In this document: piece by piece, positions 54,157 through 63,165 of the stretch
Numbering within the stretch: position 1 is the first letter of the stretch
Layout: each line of letters opens with the position of its first letter
Assembly: GCA_037137375.1 (NCBI GenBank)
Contig: JBAXKJ010000016.1
Span: 62,001-126,000 of the forward strand
Direction of reading: 5' to 3'
Origin: CAINVV01 sp037137375
GTDB taxonomy: Bacteria; Bacteroidota; Bacteroidia; Bacteroidales; Prolixibacteraceae
DNA: 64,000 bases
Program-made: the position numbers and the translations under genes
Notes under the pieces: model-generated
What the model was told of the DNA's origin: nothing
Databases searched by the model: none
What the model saw: only the letters and a program-made list of their open reading frames with translations

Positions 54157-54360
54157 CTATTTCCTACGCTTCCAACTTCCATGATGGCTACCACTGACTG
54201 TGCTTACCGTCAAAAGGCTGAACGCAGACACATTACTGAGCGCTTCTTCTGCTGGGTTATCAGGAATAACTATTGGAGTAGGGATACCGTGACCACCTTT
54301 TACTGCTGCTAATTCTTCGATTGAAAGAACTTCTACTGCTTGAAAATTAAAATTTTTCAT
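54157..54360 (-). CDS. Small peptide with a double-glycine leader (bacteriocin/pheromone-like precursor)
   Basis: A 67-residue peptide. The 23-residue leader (MKNFNFQAVEVLSIEELAAVKGG) fits the double-glycine type: a Leu-Ser-x-x-Glu-Leu core and Gly-Gly at the cleavage site. The product would be about 44 residues (HGIPTPIVIPDNPAEEALSN at its start, ending GSHHGSWKRRK), with a hydrophobic middle and basic tail and no cysteines. Such leaders are cut by C39 peptidase exporters; one is encoded at 8557-10746. Its 5' leader is repeat copy 3. No immunity gene is seen. Confidence 0.75.
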   Translation of the reverse strand: MKNFNFQAVEVLSIEELAAVKGGHGIPTPIVIPDNPAEEALSNVSAFSLLTVSTVSGSHHGSWKRRK

Positions 54361-54578
54361 GTTAAGACGTTTTAATAAGTTACTAATTCTTTATTGTTCC
54401 TTGCAACACTTAATCCCTACAAGCGGCAAAAGGTTACCCGACTTTTCTCAAAAAAAACTCAATTTCTATATTGGTTGCTTATAACACGCTGATTATTTAA
54501 TACTTAAAAAATAATAATATTTTCGTTGCATGCTGTATTTTTATTTTATTTTACATTATTAGAATTAAAAGTGCCATT
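54361..54578. promoter_or_regulatory. Divergent regulatory region of the peptide and CHAT genes
   Basis: A 218-base AT-rich region. For the minus-strand peptide gene, TAACCTTTTG (54427-54436) with a T-run ending in G (54449-54457) is an imperfect promoter. For the plus-strand CHAT gene, TATTTTCG near 54520 is a one-mismatch -7 box. Repeat copy 3 forms the peptide leader. Both sides could be targets of the sigma factor encoded at 57446-58018, but this is inference. Confidence 0.5.
54363..54406 (-). repeat. Repeat copy 3, inverted, in the leader of the peptide gene
   Basis: On the minus strand it begins TTGCAAGGAACAATAAAG and ends AAAACGTCTTA, 2 bases before the peptide ATG. It is in opposite orientation to copies 1 and 2, so the set points inward around a 2-kb segment. 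Confidence 0.8.
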
Positions 54579-57449
54579 ATGAAGGTTCTTTTCCCTTATG
54601 GAAAATATATTTGGACCATTTTATTGCTTTGTCAATTGTTTATACTGCCTGTCCATTCTAATGGTCAGCAAGATTTGAAAGACCGGGAGGCGGAGCTAAA
54701 TGAAAAGGGGGTGAATGCCTATAATAATGGCTCATATGATGTTGCCTTTAATCTGCTTAATGAGGTACTCCTGATCAGGATTAAAAATTATGGAAAGAAT
54801 TCAGTCAAGGTTGCCAACATACTGAATTATCTTGGTGCAATCGAGATCCAATTAGGACTGTATAACAATGCAATTAATTATTGTGAGCAAGCATTGCCAA
54901 TATATGAGAATGCAGAACCCCAAGATCCTCGGCGGCTTGCCTCTGTGCATCAAAATCTAGCCATATGTTTCAGCTCATTGGGGGATATTGAAAAGGCAAC
55001 ATCCTATTACGAAAAAGCAGAGAGGACTCTTAAGAAGCTGGATCTTCCAGGCCAGGATTTCTATGAGATTCTGCTGATGAATATGTCCGATTTTTACAAG
55101 GATAACAACAATATAAGGGAAGCGGAACTTTTCAATCAAAAATCCTTTGAAATAAATCCCCAAAGTATACATGCCTTCAAAAAATGGAATGCAAAGGGTA
55201 TGATCTGCGCCGCCCGAAAAGACTTTGCTGGAAGTATCTCCTACCTGAACAAGGCCATCGAAATTGGAGAGAAAGATCTCGGCGAGAATTTTGTCCAAAA
55301 GGGTTTAATTTTCATGAATCTTGGAATTGTATATCTCGAAATGGAGGATTTCGATCATTCATTAGCTAATTACCTGATTGCCAAGGACCTTGTCAAAAAA
55401 CGCATTGGCGAGCAGGGCGACGTTTTCTCCACTTGTCTGAAAGAGATAGGAGCGGTCTACCTTAGTAAGAAGGAGAGTGAAAGCAACCTGGATAGTTTTG
55501 TAGCACAGCGGAAGAAGAATATTGAAATGTCACTGGATTATTTCCAGAAAGCCATCATTGCAATCACCCCTGGGTTTAGCTCCAATGATCCATTCTCAAA
55601 TCCCTTGCCCGAGAACTCAATTGACAAGATTCGGTTACTGGATGCCCTGAAAAACAAGGCAGAAGCACTTCAATTACTTTCTCTGCTAAATGAGAAAAAC
55701 CTTCCTGATGCTAGTTTGAAGCAACTGGAAATGTCCTTATCAACCTATGATCTCACTATCAATACGATCCACCTGATAAGAAACAGTTTCCAGAATCAGG
55801 CCAGCAAGCTCTATCTTTCTGAAAACGAACATCCTGTCTATGCTGGAGCTCTTGAGGTAGCAGCCCAACTATATGAAAAAACCAATAAAAAGACCTATTT
55901 TGAGAAGAGTTTTGAATTTTCAGAAAGAAGCCGCTCCGCCAATTTTCAGTCAATGCTTAGAGAGCTTCAGGCCAAAGAGTTTTCCGGACTACCAGACTCC
56001 TTGCTTATGAAGGAAACCGCAATAAAAGGAGAGATCTCTGCTTGTGAAAACTTTATTTTTAAGGAAAAAGATTCCCCCACTCCTGATCAAACGAAAATCA
56101 ATTTTTGGAAAGACAAAATTTTCTCACTCACAAAGAATTATCAGGAGATGATGAAGCTGGTCGAGAAAGAATATCCCAGGTATTATCAGTACAAATTTGC
56201 GGATCCTATCGTATCTGTGGGAACGGTGCAGCAATCTCTTGGGGGCAGAGAGGCATTTATTGAATATTTTGTCAAGGAAAATAGGGGCAATACTTCTTCT
56301 GAACTGTACACATTCGTTGTCACTGACCATGATTTCAAGATCATTCGCGCACCAATCAATGACGCTTTTTTCAATAACGTTGACCATTTTCTCAAATTCA
56401 TTAAAAATGGGATGGTTCTGAGTACCCGGAAAGCAGACTATATCCTTTACACAAAAAACGCCTCATTCTTGTATCAACATCTTATTGAACCTGTAACATC
56501 CCAGATGCAAAATTACAGACTGGTTATTGTACCAGATGACAAGCTTTCCTACATTCCATTTGATGCGCTTCTGGCCTCTCAGGCCGACACATCCAAAATG
56601 GATTTCAGAACCTTGGATTACCTGGTTCATCACCACGCTATTTCTTATACTTATTCCGCTACCCTACTTTATTACTACTTTCAAAATAGTGTGAAATTCA
56701 ACAATAAGATAGCCGCCTTTGCTCCTGATTATAATAGTTCTCCTAACATCAAGGGTGATGAAACCGAGCAGTTTCTGCCTCTTCCAGGCGCCGAAAATGA
56801 AGTATCCGGCATCACCGGTATTATCCAGGGGGACAGATATTCCGGATCCAATGCAACGAAACAATCCTTTAAGCAGAATGCTGAAAAATACGATATCCTG
56901 CATCTTGCCATGCATACCATCCTCAATGACACATTGCCCCTTTATTCGAAGTTGGTATTCTCACCAGGGGTTTCCGGAACTGAAGATCGCACGTTGAATA
57001 CTTATGAAATATATAATCTGAAACTGAAATCCGGAATGGTGGTGCTCAGCGGATGTAATACTGGTTCAGGCAAACTACTTAAGGGAGAAGGAGTCATGAG
57101 CCTTGCCAGGGCATTTCTTTATGCGGGTTGTCCAAGCATTATCATGACACTTTGGAATGTGGAAGATGCTTCCAGTTCCTCCATGATGATCGATTTTTAC
57201 CGTAATATCAAAAATGGTTATACCAAAGATGAAGCCTTGCGCAGGGCAAAAGTTAGTTATATTTCCCAATCTGATCCCATGAAGTCACATCCCTATTACT
57301 GGTTAGGATATGTGTCAATAGGCAAGCAGACTCCACTTTTTAAAAGTAAAGCGGGATATTTTGCCGGCTTAATAATTTTCGTATTTTTAGCAATCGTTTT
57401 GGAGAAATGGTATTTAAAAAGGAAAAAAAGAATTAGCGGACTAAAATGA
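54579..57449 (+). CDS. TPR-CHAT domain protein (caspase-like), membrane anchored
   Basis: A 956-residue protein. The N-terminal signal/anchor (about 1-28) is followed by TPRs (about 35-340; for example YNNALNYCEQALPIYENAE-like units), a helical linker, and a C-terminal CHAT domain with the dyad His779 (LHLAMHT) and Cys826 (LSGCNTG), plus the typical FLYAGCPSIIMTLWNVED. A transmembrane helix near 925-945 and a basic tail end the protein. CHAT domains are clan CD (caspase/separase-like) proteases. The ATGA overlap with the sigma factor gene shows coupled expression. Confidence 0.9.
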   Translation: MKVLFPYGKYIWTILLLCQLFILPVHSNGQQDLKDREAELNEKGVNAYNNGSYDVAFNLLNEVLLIRIKNYGKNSVKVANILNYLGAIEIQLGLYNNAINYCEQALPIYENAEPQDPRRLASVHQNLAICFSSLGDIEKATSYYEKAERTLKKLDLPGQDFYEILLMNMSDFYKDNNNIREAELFNQKSFEINPQSIHAFKKWNAKGMICAARKDFAGSISYLNKAIEIGEKDLGENFVQKGLIFMNLGIVYLEMEDFDHSLANYLIAKDLVKKRIGEQGDVFSTCLKEIGAVYLSKKESESNLDSFVAQRKKNIEMSLDYFQKAIIAITPGFSSNDPFSNPLPENSIDKIRLLDALKNKAEALQLLSLLNEKNLPDASLKQLEMSLSTYDLTINTIHLIRNSFQNQASKLYLSENEHPVYAGALEVAAQLYEKTNKKTYFEKSFEFSERSRSANFQSMLRELQAKEFSGLPDSLLMKETAIKGEISACENFIFKEKDSPTPDQTKINFWKDKIFSLTKNYQEMMKLVEKEYPRYYQYKFADPIVSVGTVQQSLGGREAFIEYFVKENRGNTSSELYTFVVTDHDFKIIRAPINDAFFNNVDHFLKFIKNGMVLSTRKADYILYTKNASFLYQHLIEPVTSQMQNYRLVIVPDDKLSYIPFDALLASQADTSKMDFRTLDYLVHHHAISYTYSATLLYYYFQNSVKFNNKIAAFAPDYNSSPNIKGDETEQFLPLPGAENEVSGITGIIQGDRYSGSNATKQSFKQNAEKYDILHLAMHTILNDTLPLYSKLVFSPGVSGTEDRTLNTYEIYNLKLKSGMVVLSGCNTGSGKLLKGEGVMSLARAFLYAGCPSIIMTLWNVEDASSSSMMIDFYRNIKNGYTKDEALRRAKVSYISQSDPMKSHPYYWLGYVSIGKQTPLFKSKAGYFAGLIIFVFLAIVLEKWYLKRKKRISGLK

Positions 57450-58018
57450 TCAATTATAGCAACGAAGAACTTCTGACTGGCATTTTACGCAATGACAACG
57501 TAATTCTTCAGCATATATATAAGAATTTCTACTACAAAGTCAACCTGTATGTTAAGAAAAACAGCGGAGACGATGAAGACGCTAATGACATTTTCCAGGA
57601 AGCTATCATTGTGGTCTACAGAAAATTAAAAGCTAATGATCTGGTTATCAATTGCGCATTCGAAACCTATCTCTATTCTGTCTGCAAATTTCTCTGGTTA
57701 AAGCAACTTTCGCGTATCAAATCAGAAAGAGAAATGATGAATGATACATCTGCCTTTGAGATTGAATTCGATCATGATTTCGCTGAACTGGTGGAAAAGA
57801 ATGAGCGTTTTAAGCTTTATCAGAAGCATTTTCAACTTTTAGGGAGCGATTGCCAGAAACTGCTGCAGTTGTTCTTCGATAAGGTTCCATTGAAGCAGAT
57901 CGCTCAGATCATGGGCTTCAGCAGCGAAAAATATGTTAAGAAGCGGAAGTTTAAGTGTAAGGAATACCTCATCACCAGCATTAAACAGGATGTCAATTAC
58001 AAGAAGATCAGCCAGTAA
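57446..58018 (+). CDS. RNA polymerase sigma factor, ECF-like sigma-70 family
   Basis: A 190-residue two-domain sigma factor. Region 2 is seen in DANDIFQEAIIVVYRKL, with the core-binding and -10-recognising helices. Region 4 has the helix-turn-helix around CQKLLQLFFDKVPLKQIAQI and MGFSSEKYVKKRKFKCKEYL. The start overlaps the CHAT gene stop by 4 bases. I infer that it directs this locus or envelope genes and is held by the four-module membrane protein encoded divergently. Confidence 0.88.
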   Translation: MINYSNEELLTGILRNDNVILQHIYKNFYYKVNLYVKKNSGDDEDANDIFQEAIIVVYRKLKANDLVINCAFETYLYSVCKFLWLKQLSRIKSEREMMNDTSAFEIEFDHDFAELVEKNERFKLYQKHFQLLGSDCQKLLQLFFDKVPLKQIAQIMGFSSEKYVKKRKFKCKEYLITSIKQDVNYKKISQ

Positions 58019-58041
58019 TACGGTCTTCACGGTAGTGTGAC

Positions 58042-59217
58042 CTACAAATCCCCAGCTTGGTTAGCCTTCTTAAGGGTGACTTTCTCCTTATACGTACCTC
58101 TGAAAAGTTCAAATTTTCTGAAGCTGCATGGCAGAGCCCCATTAAACAACTCAATTTTTTTCGATGGCTTGAGTCCAATATTCCTGAATCCTTCCTCCGA
58201 ACTTGAGATAATCCATGCGGCATATCCTGCATATTTCTGTTTCAGTACGTCCCCCATAGATTTGTATAGTTCTGCCACAGACTGAGGTTTCATCCGTTCA
58301 CCATAGGGAGGATTGGTAATGATGATGGCATCTTCGAATGGAGGATCCATGGAAATAAAATCCTTCACCTCGACTTCGATCGCCTTCGACAACCCCGCAT
58401 TTTTGATGTTTGCCCTGGCTATTGCACAACTCTGAACCGAAATATCCGAACCAAAAATCCTGACCGAAGATTCCTTTTCGTAATCCGCGTTATATATCTC
58501 AGAGAATAGATTTTCGTCAAAATCCAGCCATTTCTCGAAGGCAAAAGATTTTCTGTAAATACCTGCAGGAATTCCCTTTGCTATCATCGCAGCCTCGATG
58601 AGAAAGGTACCAGAGCCACACATCGGATCAAGGAAATCGGATTCCCCATTCCATCCTGACAATAGGATCATGCCGGCGGCAAGCACTTCATTGACAGGCG
58701 CTTCACCCTGGCCCATCCGGTATCCTCTCTTATGCAGGGACTCGCCTGAACTATCCAAAGATATTTCACAATAGTCTCCCATCAGGTAGACATGAATCCT
58801 GATATCCGGATCGTGTTGATTCACAGAAGGTCTCTTACCCAACGTTTCCCTAAAGTAGTCGGCGATGGCATCCTTTACCTTAAGCGAAGCATACATTGAA
58901 TTAACGAAGAGCTCAGATTGAACTGTACTATCGATGGAAAAACTCTTTCCCAGCGTCAGATATTCAGACCAGTTGATCTTCTTGGTGTTGTTATACAGAT
59001 CATCTTTCCAGTGTATGTTAAACTGTGCAACCGGTCTTAAAACCTTCAAAGCCGTACGCAACAGAAAGTTAGCTTTATATAGCATGGCCTTGTCTCCAAG
59101 AAAGGAAACGGCCCTCCGCTCGGGCGTTACCGATTCTGCCCCCAACGCTTTGAGTTCGGCCGCCAGAACCTGCTCCAGTCCTGCAAATGTTTTGACTACT
59201 ATCTTAAATTTTTTCAC
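58042..59217 (-). CDS. THUMP-domain class I SAM-dependent RNA methyltransferase
   Basis: A 391-residue methyltransferase. The N-terminal ~170 residues are a ferredoxin-like/THUMP RNA-binding module (KTFAGLEQVLAAELKALGAE, ISLDSSGESLHKRGYRMGQG). The catalytic part has the SAM-binding DFLDPMCGSGTFLIEAA and the active-site IITNPPYGERM (NPPY, typical of N-methylation of guanine). It resembles the N2-guanine rRNA methyltransferase part of RlmL. It converges with the sigma factor gene (24-base gap). Confidence 0.9.
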   Translation of the reverse strand: MKKFKIVVKTFAGLEQVLAAELKALGAESVTPERRAVSFLGDKAMLYKANFLLRTALKVLRPVAQFNIHWKDDLYNNTKKINWSEYLTLGKSFSIDSTVQSELFVNSMYASLKVKDAIADYFRETLGKRPSVNQHDPDIRIHVYLMGDYCEISLDSSGESLHKRGYRMGQGEAPVNEVLAAGMILLSGWNGESDFLDPMCGSGTFLIEAAMIAKGIPAGIYRKSFAFEKWLDFDENLFSEIYNADYEKESSVRIFGSDISVQSCAIARANIKNAGLSKAIEVEVKDFISMDPPFEDAIIITNPPYGERMKPQSVAELYKSMGDVLKQKYAGYAAWIISSSEEGFRNIGLKPSKKIELFNGALPCSFRKFELFRGTYKEKVTLKKANQAGDL

Positions 59218-59233
59218 TGAGTTTTTTTTTCAT

Positions 59234-60172
59234 TTATATCCCTCCGCCAAAAATAAATTCAGCATTCTTCTTGGCCCTGTTCTGAACAATCTTCGAAAAT
59301 GGCGGTAAATCGTTGGTTATCCATATATTGCCGCCAATAACGGAGTCGTGTCCAATGGTAATTCTACCCAGTATCGAGGAATTGGAATAGACTACCACAT
59401 TGTCTTCAACAATCGGATGACGGGGAATTCCCTTCACAGGATTGCCCTCCTTATCGAGTGAAAAGCTCTTGGCTCCTAACGTAACTCCCTGATAAAGTTT
59501 AACATTAGATCCAATTATTGTGGTTGATCCAATGACTATTCCGGTACCATGATCGATGGCAAAATTCGGACCGATAACAGCCTCCGGATGTATATCAATT
59601 CCAGTCTCAGAGTGAGCCATTTCAGTAATAATCCTGGGGATGAGTGGAATTCCAAATTTATGCAATGCATGCGCGATCCTGTAGCTTGAAATTGCACGGA
59701 TCGCAGGGTAACAGAAAATCACTTCACTGATGCTTGTGGCAGCGGGATCACCCAAATAAGCTGCTTCAACATCAGATATCATGAGTCTTCTTATCTCCGG
59801 TAGAACAGAAATAAAGTCAGCCGCACAACTTTCAGATTCAGCCTTTCTGCTTTCCAGATCAGAACTGTTTTCTTTGTCGCACATGAAACAAAGGCCAGCC
59901 AGGAGCTGTTCCGATAAGATGTGAAACACCTCATCTACAAGGACTCCCATATGATATTGGAAAGTTGACGGATGAAAATTGATGGTTCCAAAATATCCCG
60001 GGAATATAATTTGTCTCACTTTATCTACAAAAATTTTCAGCTTTTCTGTGGACGGCATCGGTTCCCCGGCACGCTGGGCATGTGTCACTTCACCTACTTT
60101 GGAAATATCAGTTAGCTTAACAATAGCATCACCAATAGATTTCCTGATTTTATTCTCCATTAGCTCGTTCAT
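59234..60172 (-). CDS. Serine O-acetyltransferase
   Basis: A 312-residue SAT, the first step of cysteine synthesis. The C-terminal half is a left-handed beta helix with the catalytic His in FAIDHGTGIVIG and hexapeptide repeats (GSNVKLYQGVTLGAKSF, HDSVIGGNIWITND). The N-terminal ~170 residues are helical, as in the longer plant/Bacteroidota-type enzymes (often named EpsC). Two in-frame ATGs lie four codons apart; I used the first. A 14-base palindrome lies about 70 bases upstream. Confidence 0.93.
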   Translation of the reverse strand: MNELMENKIRKSIGDAIVKLTDISKVGEVTHAQRAGEPMPSTEKLKIFVDKVRQIIFPGYFGTINFHPSTFQYHMGVLVDEVFHILSEQLLAGLCFMCDKENSSDLESRKAESESCAADFISVLPEIRRLMISDVEAAYLGDPAATSISEVIFCYPAIRAISSYRIAHALHKFGIPLIPRIITEMAHSETGIDIHPEAVIGPNFAIDHGTGIVIGSTTIIGSNVKLYQGVTLGAKSFSLDKEGNPVKGIPRHPIVEDNVVVYSNSSILGRITIGHDSVIGGNIWITNDLPPFSKIVQNRAKKNAEFIFGGGI

Positions 60173-60240
60173 CTCTCAATAATTTATTTTACCTGTCAGA
60201 AAGCACCCGAGATTCGCTATACCAATACTCCAAGGTTCAT

Positions 60241-60254
60241 TGACTTATCAGTCA
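60241..60254. promoter_or_regulatory. Palindrome upstream of the serine acetyltransferase gene
   Basis: TGACTTATCAGTCA has perfect 5-base arms (TGACT/AGTCA) around TATC. It lies 69 bases before the serine acetyltransferase ATG and may be an operator. No regulator gene is adjacent. Confidence 0.3.
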
Positions 60255-60340
60255 TACTTTTATGTCATTACCACATATTACGTAAGACGAAATTAATACT
60301 GCAATTCTAATGAATTTAACGGGAAAGCTGACAAAAGGTT

Positions 60341-60880
60341 CTAAACAATGTGATGAGTCCGAAAATGCCTTAAAGCACAATTCAATCTTGCTTCGCCGAA
60401 ACCTTCCACAATTTCCAGGTTAAACCCATATTTTTCAATCTCCCTGCAATATCTATCAAATAACCTGTCCCGCATTTCGCCACCATTTTCACGGACCGGG
60501 TCTGCTATCCAGGGTAAATCAGGACGACAAACCAAAAAAAGGTCAATTTTCGAAGAGGCAATTTGCTCTTCCAACCATTTGGGTGATTTACCAAATACAA
60601 CCTCAAACCATATCTTCGTAATAATCAACCAGGTATCAAATATTAATATGCCATCACCCACCATTGCCGACTCTTCCCTTTCCTGCTGAATCTGATATCT
60701 TGCAATAATCTCAAGATCAGAATATTGGTAGGGCCTATCGAGTTTTTCCACATAGGTACGGGCAAATTCAGGAATCCAGTGCGCATTTAGCTTCAAAGCC
60801 AACGCCTCTGAAAGTTCGGTTTTCCCGGTAGATTCCGGACCTGTAATTACAATTTTCCTCAACTGATTACCTTCTCCCAT
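60341..60880 (-). CDS. NadR-like ribosylnicotinamide kinase (AAA-type P-loop protein)
   Basis: A 179-residue P-loop kinase with Walker A VITGPESTGKTELSEAL, the EFARTYVEKLDRPYQYSDL segment and LIFDTWLIITKIW, as in the kinase domain of NadR. It phosphorylates nicotinamide riboside to NMN. The start lies inside the end of pnuC (22-base overlap), and substrate uptake through PnuC followed by trapping by this kinase is a well-known pairing. The NMN adenylyltransferase and repressor domains of full NadR are absent. Confidence 0.9.
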   Translation of the reverse strand: MGEGNQLRKIVITGPESTGKTELSEALALKLNAHWIPEFARTYVEKLDRPYQYSDLEIIARYQIQQEREESAMVGDGILIFDTWLIITKIWFEVVFGKSPKWLEEQIASSKIDLFLVCRPDLPWIADPVRENGGEMRDRLFDRYCREIEKYGFNLEIVEGFGEARLNCALRHFRTHHIV

Positions 60881-61467
60881 TTTTCAGGTTCTAATTCCTT
60901 TCTCCATTCCCAATAACCATAAACAGCCAATACCGTGTAGACCAGGAACAATAATGTGGTCGGATACAACTCCTTATATATGAAAAGTCCGATCGATATC
61001 GCATCGACAAAAACCCATAACAGCCAGTGTTCAATCTTTTTTTGAGCCAGCATCCAGGTGGCGACTATACTTAATGCAGTGGTTAGACCATCCCAGTAGG
61101 GTACCTGAGAATCCGTATAATTGGCTAATAAATAGGTTATTCCGGCAAACAAGATACCTGAGACAACCACCAGTTTTGTCCATAGTGTACCGGAGGTCCT
61201 TGTCACCGAAAGTGTATCTCCAGTGGCACTACCGTGATACCAGCACCACCATCCGTAGATACTAATTGCAACATAATAAAATTGCAACGACATATCGGCA
61301 TAAATCTTAGAGGTGAAAAAAACAGCGATGTAGAACAACGCATTGAGTAATCCAACAGGCCAGGTGAGGAAATGCTGCTTGATGGAGAACCCCAGATAAA
61401 GGAATCCAGTAACAGTCCCACAAACTTCAATATAATGATTGACAAGCCATTGATAGATAGCCATCAT
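60859..61467 (-). CDS. pnuC: Nicotinamide riboside transporter PnuC
   Basis: A 202-residue inner-membrane protein with about seven helices. The PnuC motifs are WPVGLLNALFYIAVFF, ISIYGWWCWYHG (the WxxW region) and LLWVFVDAISIGLF. It brings nicotinamide riboside into the cell by facilitated diffusion. It overlaps the NadR-like kinase gene and follows the S41 protease gene by 25 bases. Confidence 0.93.
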   Translation of the reverse strand: MMAIYQWLVNHYIEVCGTVTGFLYLGFSIKQHFLTWPVGLLNALFYIAVFFTSKIYADMSLQFYYVAISIYGWWCWYHGSATGDTLSVTRTSGTLWTKLVVVSGILFAGITYLLANYTDSQVPYWDGLTTALSIVATWMLAQKKIEHWLLWVFVDAISIGLFIYKELYPTTLLFLVYTVLAVYGYWEWRKELEPEKWEKVIS

Positions 61468-61492
61468 AGAATTCTTCCATTTTATTCCTGCT

Positions 61493-63103
61493 TTACCTGT
61501 TCAGGAGACGGGAATATGATTTTGGATCAGACAACAGTTCAATAGCCTTCTTCACTTCCATGTCATCCTCCAGCATGATTCTGTAATAATTCCCAGGCTC
61601 GTATAGATCACGTGCAATGAGTGCCCGTATTTGCCTATAGATCACATCTCTTAGTGCATCAACACTTTCCGGTTCCTTTTTAATGCCGGACTTTTCACCC
61701 AGGACCACTAATTCATCCAGTGTCGATGGAGCAACTTTAAAATTATCTCTAAAATCTTGAAATTCAGGATATTTCTTCAACAGCTCTTTTCTATGCTGAT
61801 CAATGTAACTGACCACATATGGAAAGAAAATATTTTTTCGGACCAGGTTATTGAAATATCTATAATGGAATGAAGTATCAAGTGGCACGAAGATATCAGG
61901 GACGATTCCACCGCCACCAAAAACTTTTCGCTTAGTTACCAGCGTTTTTGTCATCAGGGAATCAGCCGTGCGGATGCTGTCTTTGTTGAACAACTCTCCG
62001 CGTTCATATCTTTTGACATAATCGATTCTGTAATTTTCAGGATTGTCCTTGTACGGTTTCTGAATATTTCTACCAGCTGGTGTGTAATAATGAGCTGTCG
62101 TCAGTCTGATCATTGAGCCATCATTTAATGCGAAAGGTTGCTGCACCAATCCTTTCCCAAAAGATCTCCTGCCGATCAGGACACCGCGGTCCCAATCCTG
62201 AATTGCTCCCGATACGATTTCAGAAGCGGAGGCAGTGCCTTCATCGATCAGAATAATCAAGTTGCCCTTCAGGAAGTCGCCGTTGGTATTGGAGCGATAA
62301 TCCTTCCTCGGACTATGGCTGCCTTCAGTATAGACGATCAGCTTATTGGCTTCCAGGAACTGATTTGCCAATTCATAGGCAGCGCCGAGATAGCCGCCGC
62401 CATTCCCCCGAAGGTCAAGGACCATGTTTTTAAACTTCCCTTGTTTCTCGAGGCTTTTAACCGCATTAGAATATTCTTCAATGGTAGTAGCCGAGAATCT
62501 GTTTAACTTGATAAAGGCAGTCTCTTTGTTCAGCATAAAAGCCGCATCGAGGCTGTAGATCGGGATTTTATCCCTGACAATCGTAAATTCAAGAGGTGCT
62601 GGTTCGCCTTTTCTGATAATTTTTAGGACTACCGTAGTACCCTTAGGACCTCGCAAATAACCAAAAACATCCTGCGATTTGATGCCCTTGGAAGCTATGT
62701 TTTTGGCATCCACTTGAATGATCCGGTCACCTGGTCTCAAACCGACCTTTTCTGAGGGGCCACCTGGAATTGTGGTCATGACAATCAGGGTATCCTGAAT
62801 AATATTGAAAGAGATTCCAATACCTTCAAAATTTCCTTCCAGTGGTTGGTTCATTTCTTCAACCTCTGCCTTGCTGATGTAAACCGAATGAGGATCGAGC
62901 CTGGCAAGCAAATCTGTAATGGCATTCTCTGTCAGTTTGTTAATATTCGTGGTGTCAACATAGAATGCATCGACCAATTTTATCACCCTCCCGAATTTAA
63001 TCGCCTGACTCTGAACATCCTGAGCCAGAACACCGGATGAAATAAACAACGAAAAGAACGAGATTAATATGCCTGATAATAAGCTGAAATATCTTTTATT
63101 CAC
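61493..63103 (-). CDS. S41 C-terminal processing peptidase
   Basis: A 536-residue exported serine protease starting at GTG. After a signal peptide (MNKRYFSLLSGILISFFSLF...SSGVLAQ) comes a helical N-domain, a PDZ domain (about 90-180; IGISFNIIQDTLIVMTTIPG, GLRPGDRIIQVD) and the protease core. The catalytic Ser is in DEGTASASEIVSGA and the Lys in RRSFGKGLVQQP, the CtpA/Prc Ser-Lys dyad. A C-terminal helical region follows. Family members mature or degrade envelope proteins. A -7 element lies about 60 bases upstream. Confidence 0.93.
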   Translation of the reverse strand: MNKRYFSLLSGILISFFSLFISSGVLAQDVQSQAIKFGRVIKLVDAFYVDTTNINKLTENAITDLLARLDPHSVYISKAEVEEMNQPLEGNFEGIGISFNIIQDTLIVMTTIPGGPSEKVGLRPGDRIIQVDAKNIASKGIKSQDVFGYLRGPKGTTVVLKIIRKGEPAPLEFTIVRDKIPIYSLDAAFMLNKETAFIKLNRFSATTIEEYSNAVKSLEKQGKFKNMVLDLRGNGGGYLGAAYELANQFLEANKLIVYTEGSHSPRKDYRSNTNGDFLKGNLIILIDEGTASASEIVSGAIQDWDRGVLIGRRSFGKGLVQQPFALNDGSMIRLTTAHYYTPAGRNIQKPYKDNPENYRIDYVKRYERGELFNKDSIRTADSLMTKTLVTKRKVFGGGGIVPDIFVPLDTSFHYRYFNNLVRKNIFFPYVVSYIDQHRKELLKKYPEFQDFRDNFKVAPSTLDELVVLGEKSGIKKEPESVDALRDVIYRQIRALIARDLYEPGNYYRIMLEDDMEVKKAIELLSDPKSYSRLLNR

Positions 63104-63165
63104 GGTAAAAAAGAAAATAAATTATTAATAAAAGCCTGTAACTATCATAAGTTTCAAACTGTTGT

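Noticed and set aside
52286..54406. Insertion sequence explaining the inverted repeats
   Set aside because: No transposase is encoded between them and no target-site duplication was seen, so I report them only as repeats.
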